A stretch of DNA of 64,000 nucleotides from Bog-756 sp963696495. GTDB lineage: Bacteria; Actinomycetota; Acidimicrobiia; Acidimicrobiales; RAAP-2. Made by a program: the position numbers and the translations under genes. Positions 44,832 through 53,708 of the stretch are shown here, in pieces (the first letter of the stretch is position 1; every line of letters starts with the position of its first letter). The stretch is from assembly GCA_963696495.1 (NCBI GenBank), contig CAVOKJ010000001.1, positions 160,106-224,105 of the forward strand, given 5' to 3'. The notes beneath the pieces were generated by a model. The model made no database searches, had not been told where the DNA came from, and worked only from the letters and a program-made list of their open reading frames with translations.

Positions 44832-45845
44832 CTAGGCGCGCGCCAGGCCGCCGATCCGGCCCAGCGGAGGGCCGGGACGGTCGGAGCCGTCGATGATGGC
44901 CTGGGCCATCTCCTCGATGAGGTCGAGGGAGTGGCGCCTCGGACACCACCCGAGCTCGTCGCGGGCGCGATCCGTCCGCAGGAGGGGCGATCGGCGGGCC
45001 AGGTCGAACCAGCCGGGCTCGGTCGGCTGCAGGTGGAGCCGCCAGCCGATGGCGAGCGCCGATCTGGCCAACTTGGCATCGATGGGCATCCGATGGAGCC
45101 CGAAGTGCTCGGCGGCGGTGCCGGCATCGATGATCGAGTCGGCGGCGATGTTGTAGGCCCCGGTCACCGAGCCGAGGAGTGCCAGCCGGTAGGCCTCGGC
45201 CACGTCGTCGCTGTGGACGGCCTGGATCGACAGCCCCGGGACGTCCGGGACGGTCCTGAGCCGGGACACCGGTCCGAGCAGCACGGGGACCAGGCGCCCG
45301 AGGAAGAGCCGCCGGATCTCCGTGGCGGCAGTCGCCTTGAACGTCAACGAGGGTCGTAGCCGCACCACCCGGACGAAGGGGTGCCGCTCCTCGAAGTCGT
45401 CGAGCATCCGCTCCACCCGGACCTTCTGTCGCGAGTAGGTCGAGGTGGGAACGCCGCCGGTCGCCCAGGACTCGTCGACCGGAACCCCATCGGGGGCGGG
45501 CGAGTAGGCGCCCGCCGAAGAGGCGTACAGCAGCGCTCCGACCCCGGCCTTCGCCGCCGCCTCGAACACCCGGCCGGACCCGAGGACGTTGACCTCGTGG
45601 AGGAGGCGCCGGTTGCGGGTCGGCTGCAGCAGCCAGGCCAGGTGGACGACGGCGTCCGCTCCCCGGAAGTGCCGGGTGAGGTCGTCGACGGCGATGTCGG
45701 CACGGCGCCACTCGATGCCGTCGTCGCCGGCGTCGGGGAGCCGCCGGGCCAGGCCGATCACGTGGTCGACGGACCGGTCGTCGCGCACGGCCGTGGCCAC
45801 GCTGGTGCCGACGTTGCCGGTGGCGCCGACGATCACCACCCGCAC
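44832..45845 (-). CDS. NAD-dependent epimerase/dehydratase (extended SDR)
   Basis: 337 aa. N-terminal NAD-binding GATGNVGTSVATAV (about residues 7-20), ADAVVHLAWLLQPTRN, and the active-site region YASSAGAYSP with a later YSRQK (Tyr/Lys pair of the YxxxK motif, about residues 136-140). The C-terminal third varies as in substrate domains. Substrate unknown; these often act on sugar nucleotides or steroid-like ketones. The GTG at 45845 has a purine-rich AGGGGG stretch about 10 nt upstream. No clear promoter box was found. Confidence 0.85.
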   Translation of the reverse strand: MRVVIVGATGNVGTSVATAVRDDRSVDHVIGLARRLPDAGDDGIEWRRADIAVDDLTRHFRGADAVVHLAWLLQPTRNRRLLHEVNVLGSGRVFEAAAKAGVGALLYASSAGAYSPAPDGVPVDESWATGGVPTSTYSRQKVRVERMLDDFEERHPFVRVVRLRPSLTFKATAATEIRRLFLGRLVPVLLGPVSRLRTVPDVPGLSIQAVHSDDVAEAYRLALLGSVTGAYNIAADSIIDAGTAAEHFGLHRMPIDAKLARSALAIGWRLHLQPTEPGWFDLARRSPLLRTDRARDELGWCPRRHSLDLIEEMAQAIIDGSDRPGPPLGRIGGLARA

Positions 45846-45915
45846 CGGGCCACCCCCTGATGCACCGACCCGTCCGTGGCCGCCGGCACCCGGACCACGT
45901 GAACCCCGGGGCCGC

Positions 45916-46194
45916 TCATCGCCCGTGGGGACCGATGGGGGGAGGCGGCCGGTCCTCCAGGCGGTCCCAGAGCCGGACGCGCCGACTGGCCCGGCTCAGC
46001 GCGTCGAGGGCCGGGCGGCGCTCCCCGCCCTTGCCGATCAGCCGCCGGCGGAAGAGATCGAACCCCGCCAGACCCTGGAGGCCGCGCACGATGTCCGCCC
46101 TGGCCGCCTCGCGGACGGCAACGAGGAGGTCGATGGCGTCACCTTCGACTGCGGCCGGCACGACGGGCACATACCCCCGTCCCCGTCGTTCCAA
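45916..46194 (-). CDS. possible small basic protein, function unknown
   Basis: Up to 92 codons with strong third-position GC from about residue 9 onward (DAIDLLVAVREAARADIVRGLQGLAG; ALDALSRASRRVRLWDRLED), which favours a real gene. I recognise no family. The start is unclear: TTG 46194 or GTG 46170. It lies 15 bp after the next small gene on the same strand. Chance ORF cannot be excluded. Confidence 0.4.
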   Translation of the reverse strand: MERRGRGYVPVVPAAVEGDAIDLLVAVREAARADIVRGLQGLAGFDLFRRRLIGKGGERRPALDALSRASRRVRLWDRLEDRPPPPIGPHGR

Positions 46195-46209
46195 CCGGGC
46201 GGTGCCCGG

Positions 46210-46431
46210 TCAGGACCGGCCCGACACCTCGTCGGCGTATTGGGCGATCCGCTCCGCCCGGAGGGAGAAACCGGCGTCGATGAGCACCTTGCGCAGGCTG
46301 TCCCGCTCCCGGCGCAGATGGTCGATCTCGGCCCTGAGGTGCTCGACGACCGGGGCGCTGCGCTCCGGCTCACGAGCGGACGGGTACCGGTGCTCGGGGC
46401 CTTGTTGCGCCACCGGATGCATGAGGACCAT
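46210..46431 (-). CDS. small coiled-coil protein, function unknown
   Basis: 73 aa from ATG 46431. A Pro/Glu-rich start (HPVAQQGPEHRYPSAREPE) is followed by a clear heptad helix (VVEHLRAEIDHLRRERDSLRKVLIDAGFSLRAERIAQYAD). It follows the acyl-CoA synthetase gene on the same strand. An in-frame extension to 46557 overlaps that gene and is probably not translated. Family unknown. Confidence 0.55.
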   Translation of the reverse strand: MVLMHPVAQQGPEHRYPSAREPERSAPVVEHLRAEIDHLRRERDSLRKVLIDAGFSLRAERIAQYADEVSGRS

Positions 46432-46495
46432 GTCGTAACCATCGTGACGATCGGACCAGAGCTTGAGGTGTGCAGGGCCTCGGTGCGGCGGGGGG

Positions 46496-48151
46496 TCAGT
46501 GCTCGATGAGGTTCTCCCGCCCGGTTTCGGTGAACTCGGCCCGGAGGGCGGCCACATCGGCCCCGGTCATCAACGTGTAGGTCCGGTCGCGGCGCGACCG
46601 GTGCCAGACGGGGTCGGACGTCACCCACTTCTCCGCCCGCAGGGGCAATTTGTTCGGCTTGTCGGTGGCGGTCACCGGCAGTGCCTCCACGATCCTGACG
46701 TAGCGGGGCAACCACTTGGTGCCGAGGTCGGGCTGGGAGGTGAGGAATTCCGAGAAGGCCGTGGGGTCGAAGGCGGTGTCCGGCTCGAGCTCCAGGGCGG
46801 CCATCACCTGGTCGCCGGTGCGGCTGTCGGGGACGGGGAACACCGCCACCCCGCTGACGCCGGGATACCGACCGAGGATCCGCTCCACCGGGGCGGCGGC
46901 GAAGTTCTCGCTGTCCACGCGGAGCCAGTCGCCGGCGCGGCCGGCGAAGTAGAAGACGCCGTCCTCGTCGCGGTAGGCGAGGTCGCCCGACCAGTACCAC
47001 CCGTTCCGGGTGCGTTCGGCCTCGGCCTCGGGGTTGTTGTAGTAGCCCTCGAAGTTCCCGACGGACTGCCGGCCCACCAGCTCGCCGATGGCGTCGGACG
47101 CATTGGTGAGGCGACCGCCCCCGTCGAAGAGGGCGACGGCCTTCTCCTGGCCGGTCACCGGGTCGAGCACGGCGACGTCGTCGTCCGGCCGTGAGCGGCC
47201 GAGGGCGCCGGGCCGTGCGTCCGGGACCGGCTGCAGCACGATGGCGTTCTCACTCGACCCGTACCCCTCGAAGAGGGGGACGCCGAACCGGCGGGTGAAG
47301 TCGGCCTTGTCCGGTGCCGACGTCTCCGGGCCCAGCACGAAACGCAGGCGGTGGTCCCGGTCGTGCTGGCTGGGTGCGGTGGCGTTGATGTGGGCGATGG
47401 CCCGACCGACCGTGTTGAAGTAGGTGGCCCCCACCTCCCGGACGTCGGGCAGGAAGCTCGACGCCGAGAACTTGCGGCGCAGGGCCAGGGTCGCCCCGGT
47501 GGCGAACGCCGGCAGCACGGCCGCCGAGAGGGCGTTGCCGTGGAACAGGGGCATGGCCGAGTAGAGGACGTCGTCGCTCGAGAAGGGCATGGTGGAGGCG
47601 GCCCGGGCCGCCCGGCCCTGGGTCATCCGGACGGCCTTCGGGCCCCCGGTCGAGCCGGAGGTGAAGAGCAGGAGGAAGAGGTCCTCCGGCGACGGCTCGT
47701 GCGGTGGACGGACCACCGATGCGGCACGGCCCAGTTGGCGTCGGTAGTCGTCACTGTCCACCACCAGCACCCGGCCGGGGCCCGTCCCGAGGTCGAGTCC
47801 GTCGAGCAGCGGCAGCTGGGCCGAGTCGGTCACCACCAGCTGGCAGTCGGTCCGCCGGATGTCGGTGGCGAGCTCGTCGCCCCGCCGGGTCGGGTTGATG
47901 CCGACGACGATGGCGCCGGACAGGGCGGCCCCTCCCAGCAGGAACAGGTACTCGTCGGTGTTCTCCAGCAGCACGCCGACGTGGAAGGGGCCGTCGGTCC
48001 GCAATCCGCAAAGCAGGGAGGCGCGGACCTCCGACTCCGACACGACCTCCTGCCACGTCCACCGCCGCCCCTCGAAGAGGAGCCCCGGGTGGGGATCGTC
48101 GGCCCGCAACCGGACCAGCTCGGCCGCCGTCTTCGGGCGAGAACCGCTCAT
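46496..48151 (-). CDS. fatty-acyl-CoA synthetase (AMP-forming, FadD6/17-like)
   Basis: 551 aa, ANL superfamily. The P-loop A3 motif FLLLFTSGSTGGPKAVRMTQG is at about residues 165-185, FEGYGSSENA is A5, YWSGDLAYRDEDGVFYFAGRAGDWLRVDSENF is A7-A8, and TDKPNKLPLRAEKW contains the A10 lysine. The arrangement is that of very-long-chain/fatty acid CoA ligases (FATP-like) of actinobacteria. It follows the CaiB-type gene by 78 bp on the same strand and is probably in its operon. Substrate could be a sterol-derived or fatty acid. Confidence 0.9.
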   Translation of the reverse strand: MSGSRPKTAAELVRLRADDPHPGLLFEGRRWTWQEVVSESEVRASLLCGLRTDGPFHVGVLLENTDEYLFLLGGAALSGAIVVGINPTRRGDELATDIRRTDCQLVVTDSAQLPLLDGLDLGTGPGRVLVVDSDDYRRQLGRAASVVRPPHEPSPEDLFLLLFTSGSTGGPKAVRMTQGRAARAASTMPFSSDDVLYSAMPLFHGNALSAAVLPAFATGATLALRRKFSASSFLPDVREVGATYFNTVGRAIAHINATAPSQHDRDHRLRFVLGPETSAPDKADFTRRFGVPLFEGYGSSENAIVLQPVPDARPGALGRSRPDDDVAVLDPVTGQEKAVALFDGGGRLTNASDAIGELVGRQSVGNFEGYYNNPEAEAERTRNGWYWSGDLAYRDEDGVFYFAGRAGDWLRVDSENFAAAPVERILGRYPGVSGVAVFPVPDSRTGDQVMAALELEPDTAFDPTAFSEFLTSQPDLGTKWLPRYVRIVEALPVTATDKPNKLPLRAEKWVTSDPVWHRSRRDRTYTLMTGADVAALRAEFTETGRENLIEH

Positions 48152-48229
48152 GCCGGCCGCCCCGGTCTCTGCCGCCCCGGTTTCGGTGACCTCGGTCTTG
48201 GTGGCACCGGCTTCGGTTTCTCCCCCCGC

Positions 48230-49474
48230 CTACGAGTCCGGGCCACCGAGGCCGCCTCGGGCCCGCGCCTCGGCGATGCGCTCCTCGTCCCATCCGAGCA
48301 GGTCGGCCACCACCTCGTCGGTGTGCTGGCCGACGGTGGGCGCGTGGGACGGCGTGGGGAGCTCCTCGCCGACGAACTTGAGCGGGCTCGGGAGCTGCTC
48401 GGCACCCAGCTGCTCGGTGCTGTACCACTGGAACCGGTCGTTGAACTGCGGGTCGTCGGCGATGGTCTTCGGGGAGTTGACCGGTCCGACGGGGAAGTTG
48501 GCCGTGACCCCGAAGTCGATCCACTCCTCGGCCGTGCGGGTGCGGAAGATGTCGCGCAGTTCGGCCCGCAGCTCGAGGTTGTTGCGGGCGTGGTCGGCGA
48601 ACTTCGAGCCCGGCCACCGCTCGAACAGGTCCATGCGCTCCACCGCCTCGCAGAAGTTGCGCCAGAAGGCCTGTTCCGAAGCCATGAACAGGACGGTGCG
48701 CCCGTCCTTGGCCTCGTAGACCTGGTAGCGGACGCCTTCGACCATGCCGGCGGTGCCCGGCTCGCGCCGCTCGTAGTCGTCGGCCTTGTTGCCGGTCACC
48801 TCGGACTCGGGACGTTCGTAGGCCCGCCACGTCTCGCTCCGGTACCAGTCCATGGCCGCCGCCGCGTCGGACTGGGCGACCTCGAGGAAGGAGCCCTCAC
48901 CGGTCGCCCGGGCCCGCACCACGGCGGCCAGGATCCCGAGGGCACCGAAGAGCGGGCCGGCGTGGATGCCCATCGAGGCGTGCTCGGGGAGGTAGCTGAA
49001 GCCGTCCTCGTTGACCTGGGGCGTGACGATCCCGGCCCAGGTGTCGAAGGCCACCCCGTGGGCCGGGAGGTTCTGGTAGGGACCGGTCATCCCGTAGCCC
49101 GAGATGGTGCAGAAGACGAGTTTCGGGTTCAGTGCGCGCAGGTCGTCGTAGCCGACACCGCGCCGGGCGAGGCCGCCGGGGCGCATGGCCTCGACCACCA
49201 CGTCCGCCGTAGTCGCCAACTGCTTGAAGATGGAGACGTCCTCGTCGTTGCGGAGGTCCATCACGATGCTGCGCTTGCCCCGGTTGATGTGCAGGTGCAT
49301 GAGGGAGACGCCCTCGATGATCGGCCAGGTCATCTCGCGGATGTAGTCGCCGGCCGGGGGCTCGACCTTGATCACCTCGGCACCCAGGTCGACCAGGGGC
49401 ATGGTGATGGCCGCCGGCCCGAGGGCCGAGCACTCGATGATCCGGATGCCGTGCAGGGGAGCGTCTCGTGCCAT
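48230..49474 (-). CDS. CaiB/BaiF-family CoA-transferase
   Basis: 414 aa, class III CoA-transferase. Conserved parts are IRIIECSALGPAAITMPLVDLGAEVIKVEPPAGD at the N-terminus, NRGKRSIVMDLRN, ADVVVEAMRPGGLARRGVGYDDL, FCTISGYGMTGPY, and SFLEVAQSDAAAAMDW with the catalytic Asp (about residue 200). It moves CoA between carboxylic acids by an aspartyl-CoA intermediate; the acids are not known. The ATG has TAGGAT 6 nt upstream. Leads a two-gene unit with the acyl-CoA synthetase. Confidence 0.92.
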   Translation of the reverse strand: MARDAPLHGIRIIECSALGPAAITMPLVDLGAEVIKVEPPAGDYIREMTWPIIEGVSLMHLHINRGKRSIVMDLRNDEDVSIFKQLATTADVVVEAMRPGGLARRGVGYDDLRALNPKLVFCTISGYGMTGPYQNLPAHGVAFDTWAGIVTPQVNEDGFSYLPEHASMGIHAGPLFGALGILAAVVRARATGEGSFLEVAQSDAAAAMDWYRSETWRAYERPESEVTGNKADDYERREPGTAGMVEGVRYQVYEAKDGRTVLFMASEQAFWRNFCEAVERMDLFERWPGSKFADHARNNLELRAELRDIFRTRTAEEWIDFGVTANFPVGPVNSPKTIADDPQFNDRFQWYSTEQLGAEQLPSPLKFVGEELPTPSHAPTVGQHTDEVVADLLGWDEERIAEARARGGLGGPDS

Positions 49475-49480
49475 GCGGGG

Positions 49481-49486
49481 ATCCTA
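49481..49486 (-). promoter_or_regulatory. -10 hexamer of the CoA-transferase gene (leaderless)
   Basis: TAGGAT on the minus strand, 6 nt before the ATG at 49474; same sequence and spacing as at 44787. Confidence 0.5.
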
Positions 49487-49547
49487 ATTGGCGCACGACC
49501 GGGACCTCAGTGGGCGCTGATCTCGCACCCCGCCGGAACGCCCCGCC

Positions 49548-49629
49548 GGAACGCCCGGCCGGGATCGCACTGCCGGGATCGCACGGCCGGAACGCCCGGC
49601 CGGGATCGCACTGCCGGGATCGCACGGCC
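49548..49629 (+). repeat. perfect 41-bp tandem duplication upstream of the SARP regulator
   Basis: 49548-49588 and 49589-49629 are identical. Each unit holds two GGGATCGCAC boxes 14 bp apart, giving four boxes at 49561, 49575, 49602 and 49616; a decayed third unit start (GGAACGCCCCGCC) precedes at 49535. The array ends 4 bp before the -10 box of the regulator gene. Confidence 0.9.
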
Positions 49630-49633
49630 CGGG

Positions 49634-49639
49634 TACAAT
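49634..49639 (+). promoter_or_regulatory. -10 hexamer of the SARP-type regulator gene
   Basis: TACAAT, 34 bp before the GTG start. The -35 region falls inside the second 41-bp repeat copy. A GGGGAGGGG ribosome site lies at about 49656-49664. Confidence 0.55.
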
Positions 49640-49673
49640 CCGTGCGCACCGGAGTGGGGAGGGGCAGCATCCC

Positions 49674-52600
49674 GTGTCGCTGCGATTCAGGATATTGGGG
49701 CCCGTGGAGATCGAAGGGGACGCGGGCCCGATCGAGGTGCGCGGCGCCAGGCGTCGTGCCCTGCTGATCCGGCTGCTCATCGCCGGCAACCAACCGGTGT
49801 CCGCCGATCTCCTGGCCCACGACATCTGGGAGGGGAGTCCCCCGGTCGGGGCCTCGTCGACGCTGACCAGCCACGTCTCGCTGCTGCGCGGCCTGCTCGG
49901 TCCCGACCGCATCGTCAACCGCGCCGGCGCCTACTGCCTGAGGGTGGAGGCCGGTGAGCTGGACGCCGCCGCCTTCGAGCACGAGCTGACCGGTGGACGG
50001 GAAGCGCTGCGTGACGACCGGCCCCACCAGGCGGCCGAACTGTTCGAGGGCGCGCTGGGACGGTGGCGCGGCCGGGCCCTGGCCGACGTCGAGGGGGCGC
50101 CGTGGGCGGCGGGGGAGGTGGCGCGCCTCGAGGAGCTCCGCCTCGGGGCGGAGGAATCGCTGCTCGACGCCCGGATGGCCCTGGGCCTCCACCGCGAGGT
50201 GGTGCCGGCCGCCGAGGCCGCGGCGCGGGCCGAGCCCCTGCGTGAACAGCGATGGGCCGTCTGGATGCTGGCCCTCTACCGGTCGGGGCGCCAGGCCGAC
50301 GCCCTGCGCGCCTACCAGAAGCTGCACGACCTGCTGGGCGACGAGCTCGGGCTCGAGCCCTCGTCGGCCCTCACCGGCCTCGAGCGGGCCATCGTCCTCC
50401 ACAGCCCGGAGCTCGAGTGGACCAGGCCGCCGGAGGTGCCGGCCGCCGGCACGGGGGCGACCCCGTCTGCGGTGTCCGGGATGGTGACCCTGTTGGTCGC
50501 CGAGCTCGTCGGTGAGGTCGGGGAGCCGTTCCGCACCCAGCTGGCCCTCCTCCGTGACGCCCTCGTGCAGCACGACGGCCTGGAGATCGAGAGCCGGACC
50601 GACGGGCTGTCGGCGGTGTTCACCAGCCCGTCGGCGGCACTGGCCTCGGCGGCGGCGATGCAGCAGGCCGTCGAGCGCCAGCAGCGCCGTCCGGGGCCGT
50701 CGACCGGACTCCGCATCGGGCTCGCCGCCGGCGAGCTGGCCGTGGGCGACGGCGAGTACGTGGGCGAGGTGGTGACCGAGGCATCGCTCCTATGTTCGTC
50801 GGCCGAGCGTGGTCAGGTCCTGGTGGCGCGGGTGGTCCGGGCCATGGCCGGGCGCCGGTGCCGGCTCGGGTTCTCGGACGCCAGCGGGGCGAGGGGGGGC
50901 GAGGACAATGAGCCCGGCTCCACGCTCTCCCTCGAGTGGAAGCCGCTGGTGGACGAGGACGACGCCGTCCCCGTTCCCGCCGTCCTGCTGCTCGAGGGCC
51001 CGGGCTTCGTCGGCCGGGCGACCGAGCAGGCGACGTTGGCGAGGGCGCTCGAGCGGGTCGCCGCCGGGGAACGTCAGGTCGTCCTGCTCGGGGGAGAGCC
51101 CGGCATCGGCAAGACCGCCCTCGCCGCGGTGACCGCCCGGTCGGTGGCCAAGGACGGCGGGGTGGTCCTCTACGGTCGCTGCCCCGAGGTCGGGGCCCCG
51201 TACCAGCCGTTCGTCGACTCGCTCGCCCACTACGTGCGGTACGCACCCCGCTTCGAGCTCGAGGGCCACGTGACCCGGTTCGGCGGTGAGCTGATCCGCC
51301 TCGTGCCGTCGCTGGCCCACCGCGTGCCGGAGGCGTCGCCGCCGCTGTCCTCCGACCCGGACACCGAGCGGTACCTGGCCTTCACCGCCGCGGTGGGCCT
51401 GCTGGCCGATGCATCCAGCCGGCGGCCGGTCCTGCTGATCCTCGACGACCTGCACTGGGCGGACGAGGCGACCATCGCCCTGCTGCGGCACCTGGTCACC
51501 GCCACCGTCGACCTCCCCCTGCTCGTCATCGGGACCTTCCGTTCCAACGAGATCACCCCCGACCACCCCCTGGCCGACACCCTCGCCGCCCTGTGGCGCG
51601 AGAGCGGAGTGGGCCGCCTGGAGTTGGTGGGGCTCTCCCCCGACGAGGTGCTCGACCTCTGTGCCTCGATGGCCGGGCACCCGGTCGACGACCGGGAGTC
51701 GGTCGGCTTCGTGGCGGAGCTCCAACGCGACACCGGCGGCAACCCGTTCTTCGTCTGGCAGCTGCTGCGCCACCTGGTCGAGTCGGGTGGCCTGGTCCGG
51801 GACGACGCCGAGCACTGGTCGCCGGACCGACGGCTGCTGCGGGCCGGACTCCCCGCCAGCCTGCGTGAGGTGATCGTCCAGCGGGTCGAGCATCTGGGAC
51901 CGGACGCCTCGAAGCTGCTGTCGTTGGCCTCGGTGATCGGCGTGGAGTTCGATCTGGCGGCGTTGGCCCGGGTCAGCGGCACGGACAGCGACCGGGTGCT
52001 CGACGTCCTCGAGCTGGCCGAGCGATCGGCACTGCTGGAGGAGGCCGGCGACGGCGGGACCTTCGCCTTCGCCCATGCCCTCACCCGCCACGCGCTGTAC
52101 GACGCGCTCGGGCCCACGCGTCGGCGACTGCTGCACGCCCGGGTGGCGGCGGCGCTGGAGGAGGATCCGGCCGGACCACCGCCCCCGGCCGTCCTGGCCC
52201 ACCACTTCTACGAGGGCGGTGAGCCGGGCCCCGCCCTCCACTACGCCGAGCTCGCCGGGTACGAGGCGTTCGCCACGGTGGCCCCCGATGATGCCGCCCT
52301 CTGGTTCGGGCGGGCCCGGACGTTGCACGAGACGGTCCAGCCCGGCGATGACCTGCGCCGGTTCGACCTCACCGTCCGGCAGGGAGTCGGCCAGCTGCTG
52401 AGCGGAGATCCGCAGTTCCGCCGGACCCTGCTCGACGCGGTCTCCCTGGCCGCCGCCGCCGGCGACGCCCGGCGGATGGCCGTGGCCAGTCTGGCCAACA
52501 CCCGTGGGTACTACAGCGCGGCGGGCGAGATCGACCGTGAGCGGCTGGGCGCGCTCCGCGACTCGCTGGAGCGCCTGGGGGACGACGATCCTCAGCTGCG

Positions 52601-53708
52601 GGTGCGTCTCCTCGGCGCCGTCTGCAGGGAAACGGCGTTCGAGTCGTCGCTGGCCGAGCGCCGCGTCCTGGTCACCCAGGCCAAGCAGGAGGCGGGGGCG
52701 CTCGACGACCCCGTGGCGCTGTTGACCGTTCTCAACCAGGTCTTCGAGGCGCTCCGGCACCCGGACGCGCTCGCTGAGCGGATGGAGGACACCGCGGTGG
52801 CCCTCCACCTCGCCGAGGACGTCGGGGACCCGGCCGCGCTCTTCTGGGCGGTCGGCAACCGGATGCAGACCCTGCTCGAGTCGGGTGCCATGCCCGAGGC
52901 CGGTCAGCTGTTCGAGAGGATGGTGGCGGTCGCCGCCGAGGTGGGGCAGCCGGTCATGCGGTGGATGGGCGTCTTCGCCGGAGCCCAGTGGGCCTTCCTG
53001 CGGGGCGAGTCGGCCCGGGGCGAGCTGTTGGCCGACGAGGCGTTCGCCATGGGCCAGGCCATCGGCCAGCCGGACGCCCTCAACTACTACGCATCCCAGA
53101 TCTCACACGCCCGCTGGCAACAGGGCCGACTGCACGAGATCGTCGAGCTCATCGAGATCGGTAGCCGGGACAACCCGGGCATTCCGGGCTACGGCGCCGC
53201 GCTGGCGCGTGCCCTCTGCCAAGCCGGCCGGCACGAGGAGGCGAGGGCGCTGCTCGACGAGGCGACCGACCGTGGCTTCAACCAGTTGCCCGAGGATCTC
53301 CTCTGGGCCTACGGGATGGCGGCCTTCGCCGAGGTCGCCATCCAACTCGACCATGCCGGGGCCGCCGAGGTGCTCTACCGCCGGCTGGCCCCGTTCGCCG
53401 ACGCCTTCGTCTTCGTCGGCACCGCCTGCGAGGGTCCCATCGCCCATTATCTCGGAGGCCTGGCCGGTGTGCTCGGGCACTACGACGAGGCGGATCGCCA
53501 CCTCGGCGACGCCGCCCTTCTGGCCGATCGCTCCGGTTCGCCGTTCTTCGCCGTCCGGACGGCGATCGAGCGGGGTCGCCTGGCGGAGCGGCGAGGGGAC
53601 CGGGCGCTGGCCCGCCGGTTGCTCGCTGACGCCAAGCAGTCGGCCGAGCATGGGGGATTCGCCGGCGAGTGCCGACGCGCCGAGGAGGCGCTGGCCCAGC
53701 TCGAGTGA
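49674..53708 (+). CDS. giant SARP/BTAD regulator with degenerate cyclase, AAA ATPase and TPR domains
   Basis: 1344 aa. Residues about 1-95 form the SARP winged helix (RFRILGPVEIEG; ARRRALLIRLLIAGNQPVSADLLAHDIW), and 96-245 the BTAD helical domain (DAAAFEHELTGG; ALYRSGRQADALRAYQKLHDLLGDELGLEPS). Residues about 265-395 resemble a class III nucleotide cyclase, but the metal-binding Asp of the first strand is Glu (LLVAELVGEV) and the usual GDG is TDG, so it is probably inactive. Residues about 435-700 are a STAND/AAA ATPase (Walker A GEPGIGKTALA at 473, LLILDDLHWADEATI at about 587). TPR-like helices fill about 840-1340. No LuxR domain at the end. Such proteins switch on secondary metabolism or stress genes on signal; targets are unknown. 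Autoregulation through the upstream repeats is an inference. Confidence 0.9.
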   Translation: MSLRFRILGPVEIEGDAGPIEVRGARRRALLIRLLIAGNQPVSADLLAHDIWEGSPPVGASSTLTSHVSLLRGLLGPDRIVNRAGAYCLRVEAGELDAAAFEHELTGGREALRDDRPHQAAELFEGALGRWRGRALADVEGAPWAAGEVARLEELRLGAEESLLDARMALGLHREVVPAAEAAARAEPLREQRWAVWMLALYRSGRQADALRAYQKLHDLLGDELGLEPSSALTGLERAIVLHSPELEWTRPPEVPAAGTGATPSAVSGMVTLLVAELVGEVGEPFRTQLALLRDALVQHDGLEIESRTDGLSAVFTSPSAALASAAAMQQAVERQQRRPGPSTGLRIGLAAGELAVGDGEYVGEVVTEASLLCSSAERGQVLVARVVRAMAGRRCRLGFSDASGARGGEDNEPGSTLSLEWKPLVDEDDAVPVPAVLLLEGPGFVGRATEQATLARALERVAAGERQVVLLGGEPGIGKTALAAVTARSVAKDGGVVLYGRCPEVGAPYQPFVDSLAHYVRYAPRFELEGHVTRFGGELIRLVPSLAHRVPEASPPLSSDPDTERYLAFTAAVGLLADASSRRPVLLILDDLHWADEATIALLRHLVTATVDLPLLVIGTFRSNEITPDHPLADTLAALWRESGVGRLELVGLSPDEVLDLCASMAGHPVDDRESVGFVAELQRDTGGNPFFVWQLLRHLVESGGLVRDDAEHWSPDRRLLRAGLPASLREVIVQRVEHLGPDASKLLSLASVIGVEFDLAALARVSGTDSDRVLDVLELAERSALLEEAGDGGTFAFAHALTRHALYDALGPTRRRLLHARVAAALEEDPAGPPPPAVLAHHFYEGGEPGPALHYAELAGYEAFATVAPDDAALWFGRARTLHETVQPGDDLRRFDLTVRQGVGQLLSGDPQFRRTLLDAVSLAAAAGDARRMAVASLANTRGYYSAAGEIDRERLGALRDSLERLGDDDPQLRVRLLGAVCRETAFESSLAERRVLVTQAKQEAGALDDPVALLTVLNQVFEALRHPDALAERMEDTAVALHLAEDVGDPAALFWAVGNRMQTLLESGAMPEAGQLFERMVAVAAEVGQPVMRWMGVFAGAQWAFLRGESARGELLADEAFAMGQAIGQPDALNYYASQISHARWQQGRLHEIVELIEIGSRDNPGIPGYGAALARALCQAGRHEEARALLDEATDRGFNQLPEDLLWAYGMAAFAEVAIQLDHAGAAEVLYRRLAPFADAFVFVGTACEGPIAHYLGGLAGVLGHYDEADRHLGDAALLADRSGSPFFAVRTAIERGRLAERRGDRALARRLLADAKQSAEHGGFAGECRRAEEALAQLE

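Noticed and set aside
47351..49957. 868-codon plus-strand frame antisense to the CoA ligase and CoA-transferase
   Set aside because: Antisense shadow with no motifs; sense genes are complete enzymes.
50790..52808. 672-codon minus-strand frame inside the SARP regulator gene
   Set aside because: Antisense of a recognised coding region.
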